A stretch of 64,000 nucleotides of DNA. It comes from Changpingibacter yushuensis (GTDB taxonomy: Bacteria > Actinomycetota > Actinomycetes > Actinomycetales > Actinomycetaceae). Shown piece by piece: positions 1 to 8,613 of the stretch; the first letter of the stretch is position 1, and each line of letters starts with the position of its first letter. The position numbers and the translations under genes were made by a program. The stretch covers positions 2,418,001-2,482,000 of the forward strand of contig NZ_CP059492.1 of the NCBI RefSeq assembly GCF_014041995.1. The letters are read 5' to 3'. The notes beneath the pieces are model-generated. The model made no database searches. It saw only the letters and a program-made list of their open reading frames with translations, and had not been told where the DNA came from.

Positions 1-1308
1 GCGCCTGCGCAGCAGTTCCTTCTCCATTGCCGTTAGGAGGTTTTCAGCATCATCTTCTTCAACCTCAAGGTCCTCATTTCGGGTGACCCTGAAGGTGTAA
101 TGCTCAATAATCTCCATGCCGGGGAACAACTGGTCCAAGTGTGCACCGATGAGCTCTTCAAGCGGAACGTACTTCGTGCGGCCCTCGCGGTCCGTTGGGA
201 CATCCTCTGGGCGATAGGCCCGGCCTTCAGAATCAACGGCAATGAAGCGTGGGAGAAGCGGCGGAACCTTGACTCGCGCAAAGAGATCCTTGCCGGTAGT
301 GGGGTTGCGCAGCACCACAGCGAGGTTGAGGGAAAGGCCGGAGATATACGGGAATGGGTGGGCAGGATCCACAGCTAGCGGGGTGAGGACTGGGAAGATC
401 TGCTTCTTAAAGAACTTGCGCAGCCGTTCCTTCTCCGGTTCCTTCAAGCCCTCCCAATGTAGGATGTCGATCCCTTCATCAGCCAGCTTGGGCTGCACAT
501 CTTCAGCGAACACGCGAGCGTGGCGTGCCATCAGTTCCTGAGCGCGATCTGCGATTCCGTCCAGTGTTTGGCGTGGCGTCAAACCAGAGGGCGAGGTGAC
601 GGCCATCCCGGTAGCGATGCGGCGCTTGAGGCCCGCAACCCGGACCATTACGAACTCATCGAGATTCGATGCAAAGATCGCAAGAAACCACGCACGTTCC
701 AAGATTGGAAGCGATTGGTCCTCAGCTTGCTCGAGGACTCTTTCATTGAATGAGAGCCATGAGAGCTCGCGGTCGGCAAACCGGCCCTCAGGCAACGGCG
801 ATTCATCCAGCGCCTTGCGGGATCGCTTGGCCTCCTCGTTTGCACGCTTGGCCATTTCCACGAGGGACGTAGTGGAAATGGGCGAACCGAGTCGCATACG
901 CGCACGCTTGCGGGCACGTTCAGCCAGCAGCTCTTCCTCATCAACTGCCGAATCGCGCTGGTCTTCGTCGAAGAACTCCGGGTCCTCCACACGAGTCAGG
1001 CCCAATCCCGGATCGTCTTCCTCCACCGAATCGCCCGCTTCACCCAGCGTTTCAAAGAATCCTTGTTCAGGCACAACAGAAACTTCTGTAGGGGCCGTTT
1101 GCTCTTCAACGCTGGCACCGTCGTTTGCCTCGGTGCTGGCGTCATGGCCAGCTTCAACGCTGGCACCGTCGTTTGCCTCGGTGCTGGCGTCATGGCGAGC
1201 TTCAACGCTGGCACCACTCAGTGCCTCGGAGGCGGCACCACTATATGCCTCAGAGCCGACCTCAGCACTTATGCCCACAAACTGGTGTTTAGACGTAGAT
1301 TCGGTCAT
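1..1308 (-). CDS. ppk: Polyphosphate kinase 1, N-terminal part (runs off window)
   Basis: Polyphosphate kinase makes inorganic polyphosphate reversibly from ATP. Only the first 436 codons are present; the catalytic histidine region lies outside the window. The PPK core begins near residue 173 ([19 protein letters not shown]) and continues through the [12 protein letters not shown] and [19 protein letters not shown] segments typical of the family. About 170 residues of acidic, low-complexity extension precede it, which is long for PPK1. The extension includes a duplicated 16-residue block, [17 protein letters not shown] chose the ATG at 1308 because GGAG lies just upstream; an in-frame ATG a few codons earlier is the alternative. 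The identification is firm; the role of the extension is unknown. Confidence 0.93.
   Translation of the reverse strand, partial: MTESTSKHQFVGISAEVGSEAYSGAASEALSGASVEARHDASTEANDGASVEAGHDASTEANDGASVEEQTAPTEVSVVPEQGFFETLGEAGDSVEEDDPGLGLTRVEDPEFFDEDQRDSAVDEEELLAERARKRARMRLGSPISTTSLVEMAKRANEEAKRSRKALDESPLPEGRFADRELSWLSFNERVLEQAEDQSLPILERAWFLAIFASNLDEFVMVRVAGLKRRIATGMAVTSPSGLTPRQTLDGIADRAQELMARHARVFAEDVQPKLADEGIDILHWEGLKEPEKERLRKFFKKQIFPVLTPLAVDPAHPFPYISGLSLNLAVVLRNPTTGKDLFARVKVPPLLPRFIAVDSEGRAYRPEDVPTDREGRTKYVPLEELIGAHLDQLFPGMEIIEHYTFRVTRNEDLEVEEDDAENLLTAMEKELLRRR
1104..1229. repeat. 48-bp in-frame tandem repeat in ppk N-terminus
   Basis: Two near-identical 48-bp units (1104-1151 and 1152-1199) and a partial third (1200-1229). 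Each unit encodes 16 residues of an Ala/Ser/Glu/Asp-rich block, so a change in copy number keeps the reading frame. Confidence 0.9.
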
Positions 1309-1448
1309 TACCGGCTCCTCATTCATAAGTCGATTTTCGCACTCAGGAGTGCCGTTTGCACGCACACGAACCGCCGCGGACACATGTGGAGATTTGTTTG
1401 GTTTCCAGACATTCGTGAGCCTCGTGGAATACACCAGAAGTTCACCTT

Positions 1449-1498
1449 CTGCCAGAATCACTCACCCGGATTACTGCCAGAATCACTCACCCGGGTTA
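1449..1498. repeat. 25-bp tandem duplication at a stop codon
   Basis: Two copies (1449-1473 and 1474-1498) differ at one base. The TAA stop of the minus-strand gene ending at 1496 lies at the edge of the second copy, so the duplicated unit includes the stop codon and the bases just after it. Confidence 0.9.
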
Positions 1499-2125
1499 TT
1501 CGAGAAGTCCTTCGGCCGCGAGCGCTGCTGCATCCCGGAACTCGACCGAGGTTTGGGCCAGTGCTTTGCTGCGACGAGTCACTTCGTGTGCCAGGGGATG
1601 TGAATCGTTCAGAATCCAACCCGATTGTTCCGATGCAAGGACGTCCATCAGACGCGCGGAATCCACCAACACGTCAGTGAAGTCACCTTCGAATGTGCCG
1701 GCGAGTACTGCATCCCATTCCTGACGCACAGTTCCCGGCTTGGGTGTCATGTTTGCCTTCAATACCCCATCTTCACCTTTGGCGCGCAACGCGGAGTCGG
1801 CAGCTAGGTAGCGAGAGCGAACCTCATTGCCTTCGCGGCGAATCCACTCACGAAGCAGGTAGCCACGCCACAGAATGCCAGGGAGCGTGTTCTCCGGAGA
1901 CTTCACCCATGCCTCAGCAAGGACGTCCACACCTTCGTCGTCGACCAAAGCGATAATGCGCTTGACGGCCTCTAAATCCTCAGCAAGGTGGTTACGACCC
2001 ATTGGAATCAATGCCTGAGCCGAGGTGTGCGCCAACTCCGAGTTGTAGGCAACGTCGGATTCGCCCTCAATCGACTCGATCTGTTCTGCGTCCAACTGTG
2101 CTGGACGCCGCGGCGTAGTGCTCAT
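1496..2125 (-). CDS. Conserved hypothetical protein (209 aa)
   Basis: I do not recognise a named family. The protein is soluble, mostly charged and probably helical. It contains Trp-rich segments (LAEAWVKSPENTLPGILWRG, YLLREWIRREG) and has no signal peptide or membrane span. The start at 2125 is supported by AGGAGGT about 8 nt upstream. It lies upstream of ppk on the same strand, separated by 187 bp that hold the 25-bp duplication, so co-transcription is possible but unproven. Codon use and composition match the neighbouring core genes, which suggests a resident gene rather than recent acquisition. Confidence 0.75.
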   Translation of the reverse strand: MSTTPRRPAQLDAEQIESIEGESDVAYNSELAHTSAQALIPMGRNHLAEDLEAVKRIIALVDDEGVDVLAEAWVKSPENTLPGILWRGYLLREWIRREGNEVRSRYLAADSALRAKGEDGVLKANMTPKPGTVRQEWDAVLAGTFEGDFTDVLVDSARLMDVLASEQSGWILNDSHPLAHEVTRRSKALAQTSVEFRDAAALAAEGLLE

Positions 2126-2284
2126 GGGATGTACCTCCTGGTCTGTACCCGGAGCACTTCGGCTTCCCTTCCGAGCGCACCGGTGCGTTACTCAATTGTG
2201 GCCCATGTGCTGCCCACTTTGGCAGTATTGACATGGGCAGTTTGCCAGTGGCTTCCCGAATAGGTGTTCGCGCGCTTGATTGGC

Positions 2285-2290
2285 TATAAT
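2285..2290 (+). promoter_or_regulatory. -10 element for tRNA-Lys
   Basis: A perfect TATAAT lies 31 bp before the tRNA. The -35 region is weak. The spacing suits a short leader upstream of a processed tRNA. Confidence 0.55.
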
Positions 2291-2321
2291 CGCTAGTTGT
2301 GCACACCGTGCACGTTGCAAT

Positions 2322-2397
2322 GGGCCTATAGCTCAACGGTTAGAGCATCGGACTTTTAATCCGCTGGTTCTGGGTTCGAATCCCAGTGGGCCTACCA
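2322..2397 (+). tRNA. tRNA-Lys(UUU)
   Basis: The cloverleaf folds with acceptor GGGCCTA pairing to TGGGCCT (terminal G-U), D stem GCTC/GAGC and anticodon loop CTTTTAA, giving anticodon TTT. The T arm is CTGGG-TTCGAAT-CCCAG. CCA is encoded at 2395-2397. Confidence 0.95.
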
Positions 2398-2401
2398 AAG
2401 G

Positions 2402-2428
2402 GTGGCGGAATCTCAACGATTCCGCCAC
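2402..2428. terminator. Bidirectional terminator hairpin
   Basis: An 11-bp perfect stem (GTGGCGGAATC with GATTCCGCCAC) and a 5-nt loop lie between tRNA-Lys and the converging gene ending at 2436. Confidence 0.7.
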
Positions 2429-2435
2429 TGCGTCT

Positions 2436-3842
2436 TTAGCCATTCACGCGGTCAATCGCCACGAACGATCCTTGGTACATACCCATCGCGCAGTGATAGG
2501 TGTAGGTACCCGGCTCAGCGAGCGTGAACTCGGCCGTCGTGTCAGAAGTCGCTTGGACTGTTCCGCTTACACCTAGGTCTGTGGCATTGATGATCGAAGC
2601 ACAGCCGAAGCCTGTGGCAACGATCTCCCATTTGACCGGCTCATCTGCATACACCACTGTTTGGCTGGGAGAATAGCCACTGGCCGAGACCTCCACGCGA
2701 GCCACTTGAACGCCGTCAACATCGGTAACGTTGCTGGTTCGCGTGCCGGCCTGTGCCGTCGCACTCGTGCCGTCAAATGGCCCTATCAGTGCGAACCCGT
2801 TGCTTAAGTTAAGCGCTGCGAAGGCAATCACCACGACGCCCACCCATCTGAAGATTCGCGCGCCGCGCTCCCCTTTTGCGATACCAGAAAGCGCGCCCAC
2901 CCCCATCAGTCCAGGCGTGGTACCAACAGCGAAGAGTGCCATGGTTAGCCCGGCTTGCAGCGGGCTGCCTGTGGACAACGCGTAGACCTGAACCGCCTGC
3001 GTGAATCCGCAGGGCAAGAAGAAGGAAGCCGCACCCATAAGCATTGCGCTGGAATCCTTGTAGGAACCATCAGTTCCGTTGTACATCCACGAAGTCCACG
3101 ACGACGGCAGCGTGAACGAGTACGTGGCGAGCCTTGGTGACATCCCTGTCAGCTTCACCCCAAGTATTCCCATAACAACCGCTACGACGACCATGAGGAG
3201 TCCGAGCGCTATGCCGTTCACATTGATCGCTCCGCCGAGTGCGCCCACCAGAGCGCCAAGCAGTGCGAAGCCGACCACTCGCCCAAGGTTGAACATGGCC
3301 TGTGGGCGCAGACGCTGTGCAGGAGTCGCTTCAGGGTGGGTTTGAGCGAAGCGAGCTGAGATTCCCATTACGATGCCGCCCACGAGGGCCATGCATGTGG
3401 AGACGCTGGCCGCCACGCCAAGTAACACCACAAAAAGTAGGTTTCCACCTAATGCCGAACGGCTAAGCGAATCCCCAACTGCGGAGAGTCCCGTCACCCG
3501 CCACACAAGAACTGCCAACACCACGCATGCCACCGCAAGCGCCACGTCACGCCATAGCTTCGAATCGCGGCTGAGCCAGCGCCGATTGTCCTCTGCTACC
3601 CGGTAGCCGGCCTTCTCAACTACACGGGTCACAGCGTCCATATCCAACGGGCCTGAGCACACTACCAGCGCCTCACCAGCCTTTGCAGAAACACGGGCGG
3701 CTAACACTCCAGGTACACGCTGGATCGCTCGACTGACACGAACTTCGCATGCCGTGCACGTCATCCCTGCGATGGGGACGGCCTGGATAATGTCCTGTGA
3801 ATTCTTGGATGCATTGCGGCGTTGCTTGGTTGGGCCTGTCAT
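2436..3842 (-). CDS. HMA + TauE/SafE-type membrane + cupredoxin fusion protein
   Basis: 468 aa with three parts. First is a heavy-metal-associated domain with the copper-binding MTCTACEVRV motif (Cys29, Cys32). About residues 95-345 form a multi-spanning region like the UreH/TauE-SafE/DsbD membrane family. The last ~100 residues form an extracytoplasmic cupredoxin-like domain with candidate copper ligands in GFGCAS and YHCAMGM. Related fusions are annotated elsewhere as sulfite exporter TauE/SafE family proteins and are thought to handle copper. GGAGGT just upstream fixes the ATG at 3842. A role in moving or storing copper across the membrane is inferred from the domains. The two-component genes upstream could regulate it, but nothing in the sequence proves this. 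Confidence 0.85.
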   Translation of the reverse strand: MTGPTKQRRNASKNSQDIIQAVPIAGMTCTACEVRVSRAIQRVPGVLAARVSAKAGEALVVCSGPLDMDAVTRVVEKAGYRVAEDNRRWLSRDSKLWRDVALAVACVVLAVLVWRVTGLSAVGDSLSRSALGGNLLFVVLLGVAASVSTCMALVGGIVMGISARFAQTHPEATPAQRLRPQAMFNLGRVVGFALLGALVGALGGAINVNGIALGLLMVVVAVVMGILGVKLTGMSPRLATYSFTLPSSWTSWMYNGTDGSYKDSSAMLMGAASFFLPCGFTQAVQVYALSTGSPLQAGLTMALFAVGTTPGLMGVGALSGIAKGERGARIFRWVGVVVIAFAALNLSNGFALIGPFDGTSATAQAGTRTSNVTDVDGVQVARVEVSASGYSPSQTVVYADEPVKWEIVATGFGCASIINATDLGVSGTVQATSDTTAEFTLAEPGTYTYHCAMGMYQGSFVAIDRVNG

Positions 3843-3972
3843 CTTTCCACCTCCGACCCTTCAAGACTCCAGCACAGCCCGCAGCTTCGCCAGCCAAACG
3901 ACGCCATTTCAGCGTTCCTTAGCGAACCCTTAGCACAAGACTCAGCAATGCCAGCGGGAGGCTCGCTGCCAC

Positions 3973-3990
3973 GAAACCGCACGCGGTTTC
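3973..3990. terminator. Possible terminator after the sensor kinase gene
   Basis: Inverted repeat GAAACCGC/GCGGTTTC with a 2-nt centre, just after the histidine kinase stop on the minus strand. There is no strong T run. Confidence 0.4.
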
Positions 3991-4004
3991 CACGGAGGAC
4001 CTTC

Positions 4005-5117
4005 CTATGCCAGTGGGAGGGTCACCACGAAAGTGGCGCCCTCGCCCTTGCCGCTACTAACTGCCGAGACTCGGCCCCCATGTGCTTCCACCAACGCCTT
4101 CACCACCGCGAGCCCAATACCCGATCCCCCGCGCTCTCTATCGCGTGCAGAATCCACCCGGTAGAACCGTTCAAAAACGTGACCGACATGTTCAGGAGGG
4201 ATGCCTTCGCCGTCGTCGGATACGGTGACAACAGCCTGTGAACCAACCGTCACAAGATCAACCACGATCTTGCTATGCGCGTGCCCAAGGCCGTTCTCGA
4301 AGAGGTTACTGAAGACTTGAGCAAGCCGGGCGGAATCGGCGTTAACACGGGCTTCTTCTGCCTGAGGGGAGATCTCGAGCTCCACGCTGATCTGGCCCCG
4401 CTGGCTCGCAGACTGAGCATCAGCGACCGCGCCTCGAAGGAGCGCAGGCAAATCCACCCGGTCCATCACCATTGCCAAGCGGCCCTCTTCGGCCTCAGTG
4501 ACATCCGCAATATCAACGGATAGCCGCTCTAGGCGGGCAACGTTGCGCAAGAGCACATCCATCGTGGCAGAGTCCAACTCGCGAACGCCGTCGTCCACTG
4601 CCTCCAAGTACCCGCGTATCGCCGCGATGGGCGTGCGCATCTCGTGGCCCAAATCCCCCAATGCAGAGCGCCGCGACGCCTCAACGCTGGCTAGCTCGCC
4701 AGCCATCGAGTTCACGGCTTCGGACAGTGCCGTGAACTCCCTCCCCATCAGCGGATTCTCCATTCGTTCTTCGTAATCGCCCGCACTCACGCGTTGAGCG
4801 ACTTCACTCGCTGCGCCAAGCGAACGCGAAAGGCGCCGGCTAATCAGAACCCCCACAAAGATCGATGCCGCGAGCGCCGCAGCACCCGCAATCACTACCG
4901 AAAGCGTGCCCGCAGTCTTGAAAGCCATGTCGGCATGGGAAATGACATGCGGATCCGACTCTCCTGATTGGGCCAAATGGTCCCGAAAGATCGAAGGCCC
5001 AACAGCACTGGCCACGGCCCACGACGTCAGCAGCCCCACTATCACCACCGCGGCAATTGCCACTATGAGTCCGCTACCAAAACCTGCGCGCTTTCTCAGG
5101 CCGTCGCTTTCACTCAT
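4005..5117 (-). CDS. Two-component sensor histidine kinase
   Basis: 370 aa membrane kinase of the BaeS/CusS-like class. TM1 spans about residues 17-40, a short external loop 41-66, TM2 67-93, then HAMP. The HisKA domain has the phosphoacceptor His158 in LGDLGHEMRTPIAAIRGY. The ATPase domain carries an N box (NLFENGLGHAH), G1 (DDGEGIP), an F box (FERFYR) and G2 (GGSGIGLAVV), so it looks catalytically intact. Its ATG overlaps the regulator's stop by 4 bp (5114-5117), so the two are translationally coupled. The external loop is tiny and contains three histidines (47, 57, 61). With a copper-domain gene downstream, metal sensing is possible but speculative. Confidence 0.93.
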   Translation of the reverse strand: MSESDGLRKRAGFGSGLIVAIAAVVIVGLLTSWAVASAVGPSIFRDHLAQSGESDPHVISHADMAFKTAGTLSVVIAGAAALAASIFVGVLISRRLSRSLGAASEVAQRVSAGDYEERMENPLMGREFTALSEAVNSMAGELASVEASRRSALGDLGHEMRTPIAAIRGYLEAVDDGVRELDSATMDVLLRNVARLERLSVDIADVTEAEEGRLAMVMDRVDLPALLRGAVADAQSASQRGQISVELEISPQAEEARVNADSARLAQVFSNLFENGLGHAHSKIVVDLVTVGSQAVVTVSDDGEGIPPEHVGHVFERFYRVDSARDRERGGSGIGLAVVKALVEAHGGRVSAVSSGKGEGATFVVTLPLA

Positions 5118-5938
5118 GATTCACCGACTTGTTGCCCGCCAGCCAGATTCTGAACCGCGGACGTCTCAGGGGATCCGAACTGACCGCCTTCTGGCTGACC
5201 ATCTTCTGGCTGACCATCTTCCGGCCGACCGCCCTCCGACCGACCGTCTCCTAAGCGGTAGCCCACCCCCCGAACCGTTTCGACATAGTCCGGACCATCA
5301 GGGCCGATTTTTGCTCGAATATGGGTAACGTGAACATCGATCGCCCGCGGATCGCCCACCCACGACTCTCCCCAAATACCTGCCAGAATGCTCTCGCGGG
5401 AATGGGCCTGCTCAGGCGCGCCGGCAAGGAAGGCCAGCACGTCAAACTCCGTTTTTGTCAGGTCGATCTCTTGCCCTGCCACATGGACCGATCGCCGTGC
5501 AAGATCGATCTCCATCCCGCCGAATACGAGGCGTTTACTGAGAGCCGCAGAGGTTCGTGGACGCCTGAACAAAACGCGAGTGCGCGCCACAACTTCACGC
5601 GGACTGAATGGCTTAGTCATATAGTCATCGGCGCCAACGCCAAGCCCGGCAAGCGTGGCCGCCTCGTCCGTGCGCGCAGTGAGCATAAGGATGTAGCAGT
5701 CCGAAAACGCTCGAATCTCGCGGCACACTTCCATGCCATCCATACCCGGGAGCCCTAGGTCCAACACAACCAAATCAGGGTCCGTCTGCTTGGCTATGGC
5801 GAGTGCCTCCATGCCATCACCGCTGATGTTGACGGTGAACCCATCGCGTTCTAAGTACGCTGCGACGAGTTTGGCGAGGTCTGCTTCGTCGTCGACGACG
5901 AGGGCTTTCCTCATAGCACCCGAGTCACTCTCCTGCAT
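5114..5938 (-). CDS. OmpR-family response regulator
   Basis: 274 aa. The receiver domain has the acidic pair D16/D17, phosphorylation site Asp60 (LVVLDLGLPGMDG) and Lys109 (MTKPF). A winged-helix DNA-binding domain follows, ending in YVETVRGVGYRLG. After the wing comes an unusual ~46-residue hydrophilic tail with degenerate PEDGQ repeats (DNA repeat about 5188-5233), not expected in OmpR proteins. It forms a pair with the downstream kinase. The ATG at 5938 has no Shine-Dalgarno site but sits 6 nt after TAGACT, suggesting a leaderless transcript. Met9 is an alternative start with an AGGAG too far upstream to be ideal. Confidence 0.93.
   Translation of the reverse strand: MQESDSGAMRKALVVDDEADLAKLVAAYLERDGFTVNISGDGMEALAIAKQTDPDLVVLDLGLPGMDGMEVCREIRAFSDCYILMLTARTDEAATLAGLGVGADDYMTKPFSPREVVARTRVLFRRPRTSAALSKRLVFGGMEIDLARRSVHVAGQEIDLTKTEFDVLAFLAGAPEQAHSRESILAGIWGESWVGDPRAIDVHVTHIRAKIGPDGPDYVETVRGVGYRLGDGRSEGGRPEDGQPEDGQPEGGQFGSPETSAVQNLAGGQQVGES
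5188..5233. repeat. 15-bp in-frame tandem repeat in regulator tail
   Basis: CTGGCTGACCATCTT is directly repeated, with further degenerate copies on either side. It encodes PEDGQ-type pentapeptides after the winged-helix domain. Confidence 0.75.
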
Positions 5939-5944
5939 AAGGGC

Positions 5945-5950
5945 AGTCTA
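5945..5950 (-). promoter_or_regulatory. -10 hexamer TAGACT, leaderless start of the response regulator
   Basis: TAGACT ends 6 nt before the ATG at 5938 on the minus strand, which would place the transcription start at or next to the start codon. Confidence 0.5.
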
Positions 5951-6063
5951 GCCCGACGACGTCAAACGGCCCTGATGATGCTGGCTCGCTACTCGACGTA
6001 AGTGGCGCTGCGGATGGTGTTCCACTCGCATAACCCGGAACTGAAAGATCTGGCGGGCCAGCC

Positions 6064-7059
6064 TTACGCACCAAGAACGACCTTGTCGTAAGAATCGGCG
6101 TTGGTCTGTTCTTTCATGGTATCTGAGGGCTCGCCGGAGGTATTCACAGGCTTCGCGATAGCTCCACTCTGGCTGGTGGCGGTGCTAACCTTCACAATCT
6201 TCGATCTACGGCGCTCAGGAAGCGTTGCCAAAGCAACCGCCGTCGATATCGCTATCAAGCCACCCAACTCCGCAAGGTTTGGAACCTGGCCAAGCATGAT
6301 CACGCCAACCACCAGGCTCGTGGCCGGGAGTAATGAATTAAGTAAGGCAAAAGTGGCCGCTGGAACGCGGTGCATAACTACTTGGTCGATCACGTAAGGA
6401 AGCACGGAAGAAAGAATGCCTACCGCCACCATTGTGGCTATCAAGGTCCAATCTGTAAGGATTGAACCCATATGTCCGGCTCCCAAGGGCGCGTAAACGA
6501 GTGCCGCAACAACCATTGCCCACGCTAACGAATCTAGCGCATTCGCACCTGTGGCCACCTTGCGCCCGAGCCACATATACAACGCCCACAACGCGCCCGC
6601 TGCGAACGCGAAAGCTACACCAACGGCGACGGCCGGATCAGACAGATCTACTCCCGCCCATGAAATGAGAAACACGCCAAAACATGCCAGCACGATACCC
6701 GTGCGGACCTTCCAACCACGGCCTGTCACTGCAGCGAGCAAGACAGGACCGATGTACTCCAATGCCACGGCGGTTCCCATAGCGATGTGATCGATGGCCA
6801 CATAGAACGCGAGATTCATGCCGCCCAAGGTGAGCCCAAACAATGCGGCTTGTCCGAGCCCGCGCCAGTCGATGGTGCCGAGCGCCGTGCGTGGCATTCT
6901 GTGGCGCCACAACAGCAATATCGTGGCTCCCACCAGAATCCGGGCCCAGCCAACGGCGGCTGCGGGCGCTGACGCGAACAGCCCTACGGCTAAAGATGCT
7001 CCGATGTACTGGGAAAAACCAGATCCCAACAACAACGCTGGCGCCACGCGCGACTTCAT
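6064..7059 (-). CDS. EamA-family (DMT) transporter, RhtA-like
   Basis: 331 aa with about ten hydrophobic segments in two EamA repeats, ending in a hydrophilic ~45-residue cytoplasmic tail. Family members export amino acids or other small metabolites. The RhtA (threonine/homoserine exporter) resemblance comes from overall pattern, for example ALEYIGPVLLAAVTGR and PYVIDQVVMHRVPAATFALL, so the substrate is uncertain. I chose the ATG at 7059 because CGGAG lies 7 nt upstream; a TTG six codons earlier would be weaker. It is followed by a 125-bp gap to the two-component operon and lies 70 bp downstream of the AEC gene, so the two transporters may share transcription. Confidence 0.85.
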   Translation of the reverse strand: MKSRVAPALLLGSGFSQYIGASLAVGLFASAPAAAVGWARILVGATILLLWRHRMPRTALGTIDWRGLGQAALFGLTLGGMNLAFYVAIDHIAMGTAVALEYIGPVLLAAVTGRGWKVRTGIVLACFGVFLISWAGVDLSDPAVAVGVAFAFAAGALWALYMWLGRKVATGANALDSLAWAMVVAALVYAPLGAGHMGSILTDWTLIATMVAVGILSSVLPYVIDQVVMHRVPAATFALLNSLLPATSLVVGVIMLGQVPNLAELGGLIAISTAVALATLPERRRSKIVKVSTATSQSGAIAKPVNTSGEPSDTMKEQTNADSYDKVVLGA

Positions 7060-7129
7060 TGAAAACTCCGAGTTCAAGGCATGAGCAGCGCTGCGGTTAG
7101 GGCAGAGATGCTCCGTATATTCACTCCCA

Positions 7130-8053
7130 CTAAATGTGGAAGAGGGCGGTGATGATCAGAATCACTGCGAGGCTGACAAACGTGGATATGAGAACTGCGT
7201 CCCGTGCCAATGTAACTCCGGTGTTGAACCGGTGCGCATACACAAAAACGTTGTTCGCGGTGGGAAATGCTCCCGCGACGGTCGCAGCAAGCAAAGCACT
7301 TTCCGTCAGGCCAAACAACGAGCCTAATGCGAATGTGATGGCTGGTCCACCTAAACAGCGCAAAGTCACAGCGAGGAATAACGGAATAGACTCGCGCTTC
7401 AGCGCAGGCACCTGAGCACCTCGCCACGAGATTCCCATGGCAATGAGCACCACCGGGATCGCGGCATCTGAGAGCATACCCACGGGCTTGGTGATCACGT
7501 CCGGAAGATTCCAACCAGCCAACGCCACAATGAGTCCGAATATCACACCAAGAACGGGAGGATTGGTGAACGGACCAAGCAACGTTCGCATCCACGTCAT
7601 TCCTGGCCGTCCGGACTGATAATCCAACACTGCGAACGAAATAGGAACAAGCACGCACAGTTGGAACAGGAAAATGGGTGCTGCAGCGCTCGCATCGCCA
7701 GTTACTGCCATGAGGAACGCGACGCCTAGGTTACCCGCGTTCGTGTAACACGAACACAGCGCCCCAATCGTGACTTCCCCGCCACGCATCCCCAACACGT
7801 ATCTAGCGATGAGAATGAAGACAACTCCGAGAATCGCCGCACCCAGCACATTCGCGAGCGCCCCTTGGGAGAACACCTCGGCGGGATCCGAGTTCGCCAT
7901 GGTCTGGAATAGCAGCGCAGGCATGAGGCCCGCGAAGGCAAGGCTAGTTAGTGCCTTGTCAGCTCCCGGGCGTGTGACCCCAAATCTGGCAAGAAGGTAT
8001 CCAACTCCCATGAGCGCAATGAGCGCCCAAAAGGATACGAGAATTCCACTCAT
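7130..8053 (-). CDS. AEC-family (auxin efflux carrier-like) transporter
   Basis: 307 aa with about ten transmembrane segments. The N-terminal ([20 protein letters not shown]) and C-terminal halves match the bacterial AEC family, whose members carry organic acids such as malate or malonate. The substrate here is not visible. The ATG at 8053 overlaps the msrB stop by 4 bp (ATGA), so the two genes are coupled. Confidence 0.87.
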   Translation of the reverse strand: MSGILVSFWALIALMGVGYLLARFGVTRPGADKALTSLAFAGLMPALLFQTMANSDPAEVFSQGALANVLGAAILGVVFILIARYVLGMRGGEVTIGALCSCYTNAGNLGVAFLMAVTGDASAAAPIFLFQLCVLVPISFAVLDYQSGRPGMTWMRTLLGPFTNPPVLGVIFGLIVALAGWNLPDVITKPVGMLSDAAIPVVLIAMGISWRGAQVPALKRESIPLFLAVTLRCLGGPAITFALGSLFGLTESALLAATVAGAFPTANNVFVYAHRFNTGVTLARDAVLISTFVSLAVILIITALFHI

Positions 8054-8499
8054 TGCCGCTGGCCGGAATCGCTTTCACCGTCTGCATTTGGGTCTGGCAA
8101 TGTGTCAAATGTTAAGGAAACCGAGTTCATACAGTAGCGCTGGCCGGTTGGCATATCTGGTGCATCAGGAAAGACGTGACCAAGGTGTGAGCCACAATTC
8201 TTGCAGCGTACCTCCGTGCGGGCATAGCCAAGCTTGTAATCGACGTCGGTAGTGACTGCGTCCGAATTGATCGGATCGTAGAAGCTCGGCCACCCACAAC
8301 CGGCATCGAACTTCGTCTCGGAACGGAACAGTTCAGCTCCACATGCACGGCACCGGTAGATGCCCTCGCGGTCCTCGTCCAGCAGTTCGCCAGTGAATGG
8401 CTTCTCTGTGCCCGCTTCGCGAAGCACGTGGAACTCCAATGGGTTCAGGACAACGCGCCATTCGTCAGGAGTTTGTGGAAGATTGGGTTTAGTGCTCAC
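8050..8499 (-). CDS. msrB: Peptide-methionine (R)-S-oxide reductase
   Basis: 149 aa cytosolic enzyme that reduces methionine-R-sulfoxide in oxidised proteins. Both zinc pairs are visible (CRAC and CKNC), as are the substrate motif GCGWPSF and the catalytic cysteine in QRYCMNS. The length is typical, with a short disordered C-terminus. The start is GTG at 8499. It is the first gene of a pair with the AEC transporter. The identification is secure. Confidence 0.96.
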   Translation of the reverse strand: MSTKPNLPQTPDEWRVVLNPLEFHVLREAGTEKPFTGELLDEDREGIYRCRACGAELFRSETKFDAGCGWPSFYDPINSDAVTTDVDYKLGYARTEVRCKNCGSHLGHVFPDAPDMPTGQRYCMNSVSLTFDTLPDPNADGESDSGQRQ

Positions 8500-8613
8500 A
8501 CCTCAATCGTCCCACAATCAGTCCTTCCCGTCTCCATCGGCTTCTTCAGTGGATCTGGAAGGATCGAGGGGGTCTCCCTTTTCGCCACGTGCTGGTGCCG
8601 CGGTGGCGCCTCC

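Noticed and set aside
596-1603. Long plus-strand open frame opposite ppk
   Set aside because: It is antisense to a clear PPK coding frame, with Ser/Arg-rich composition typical of a shadow frame.
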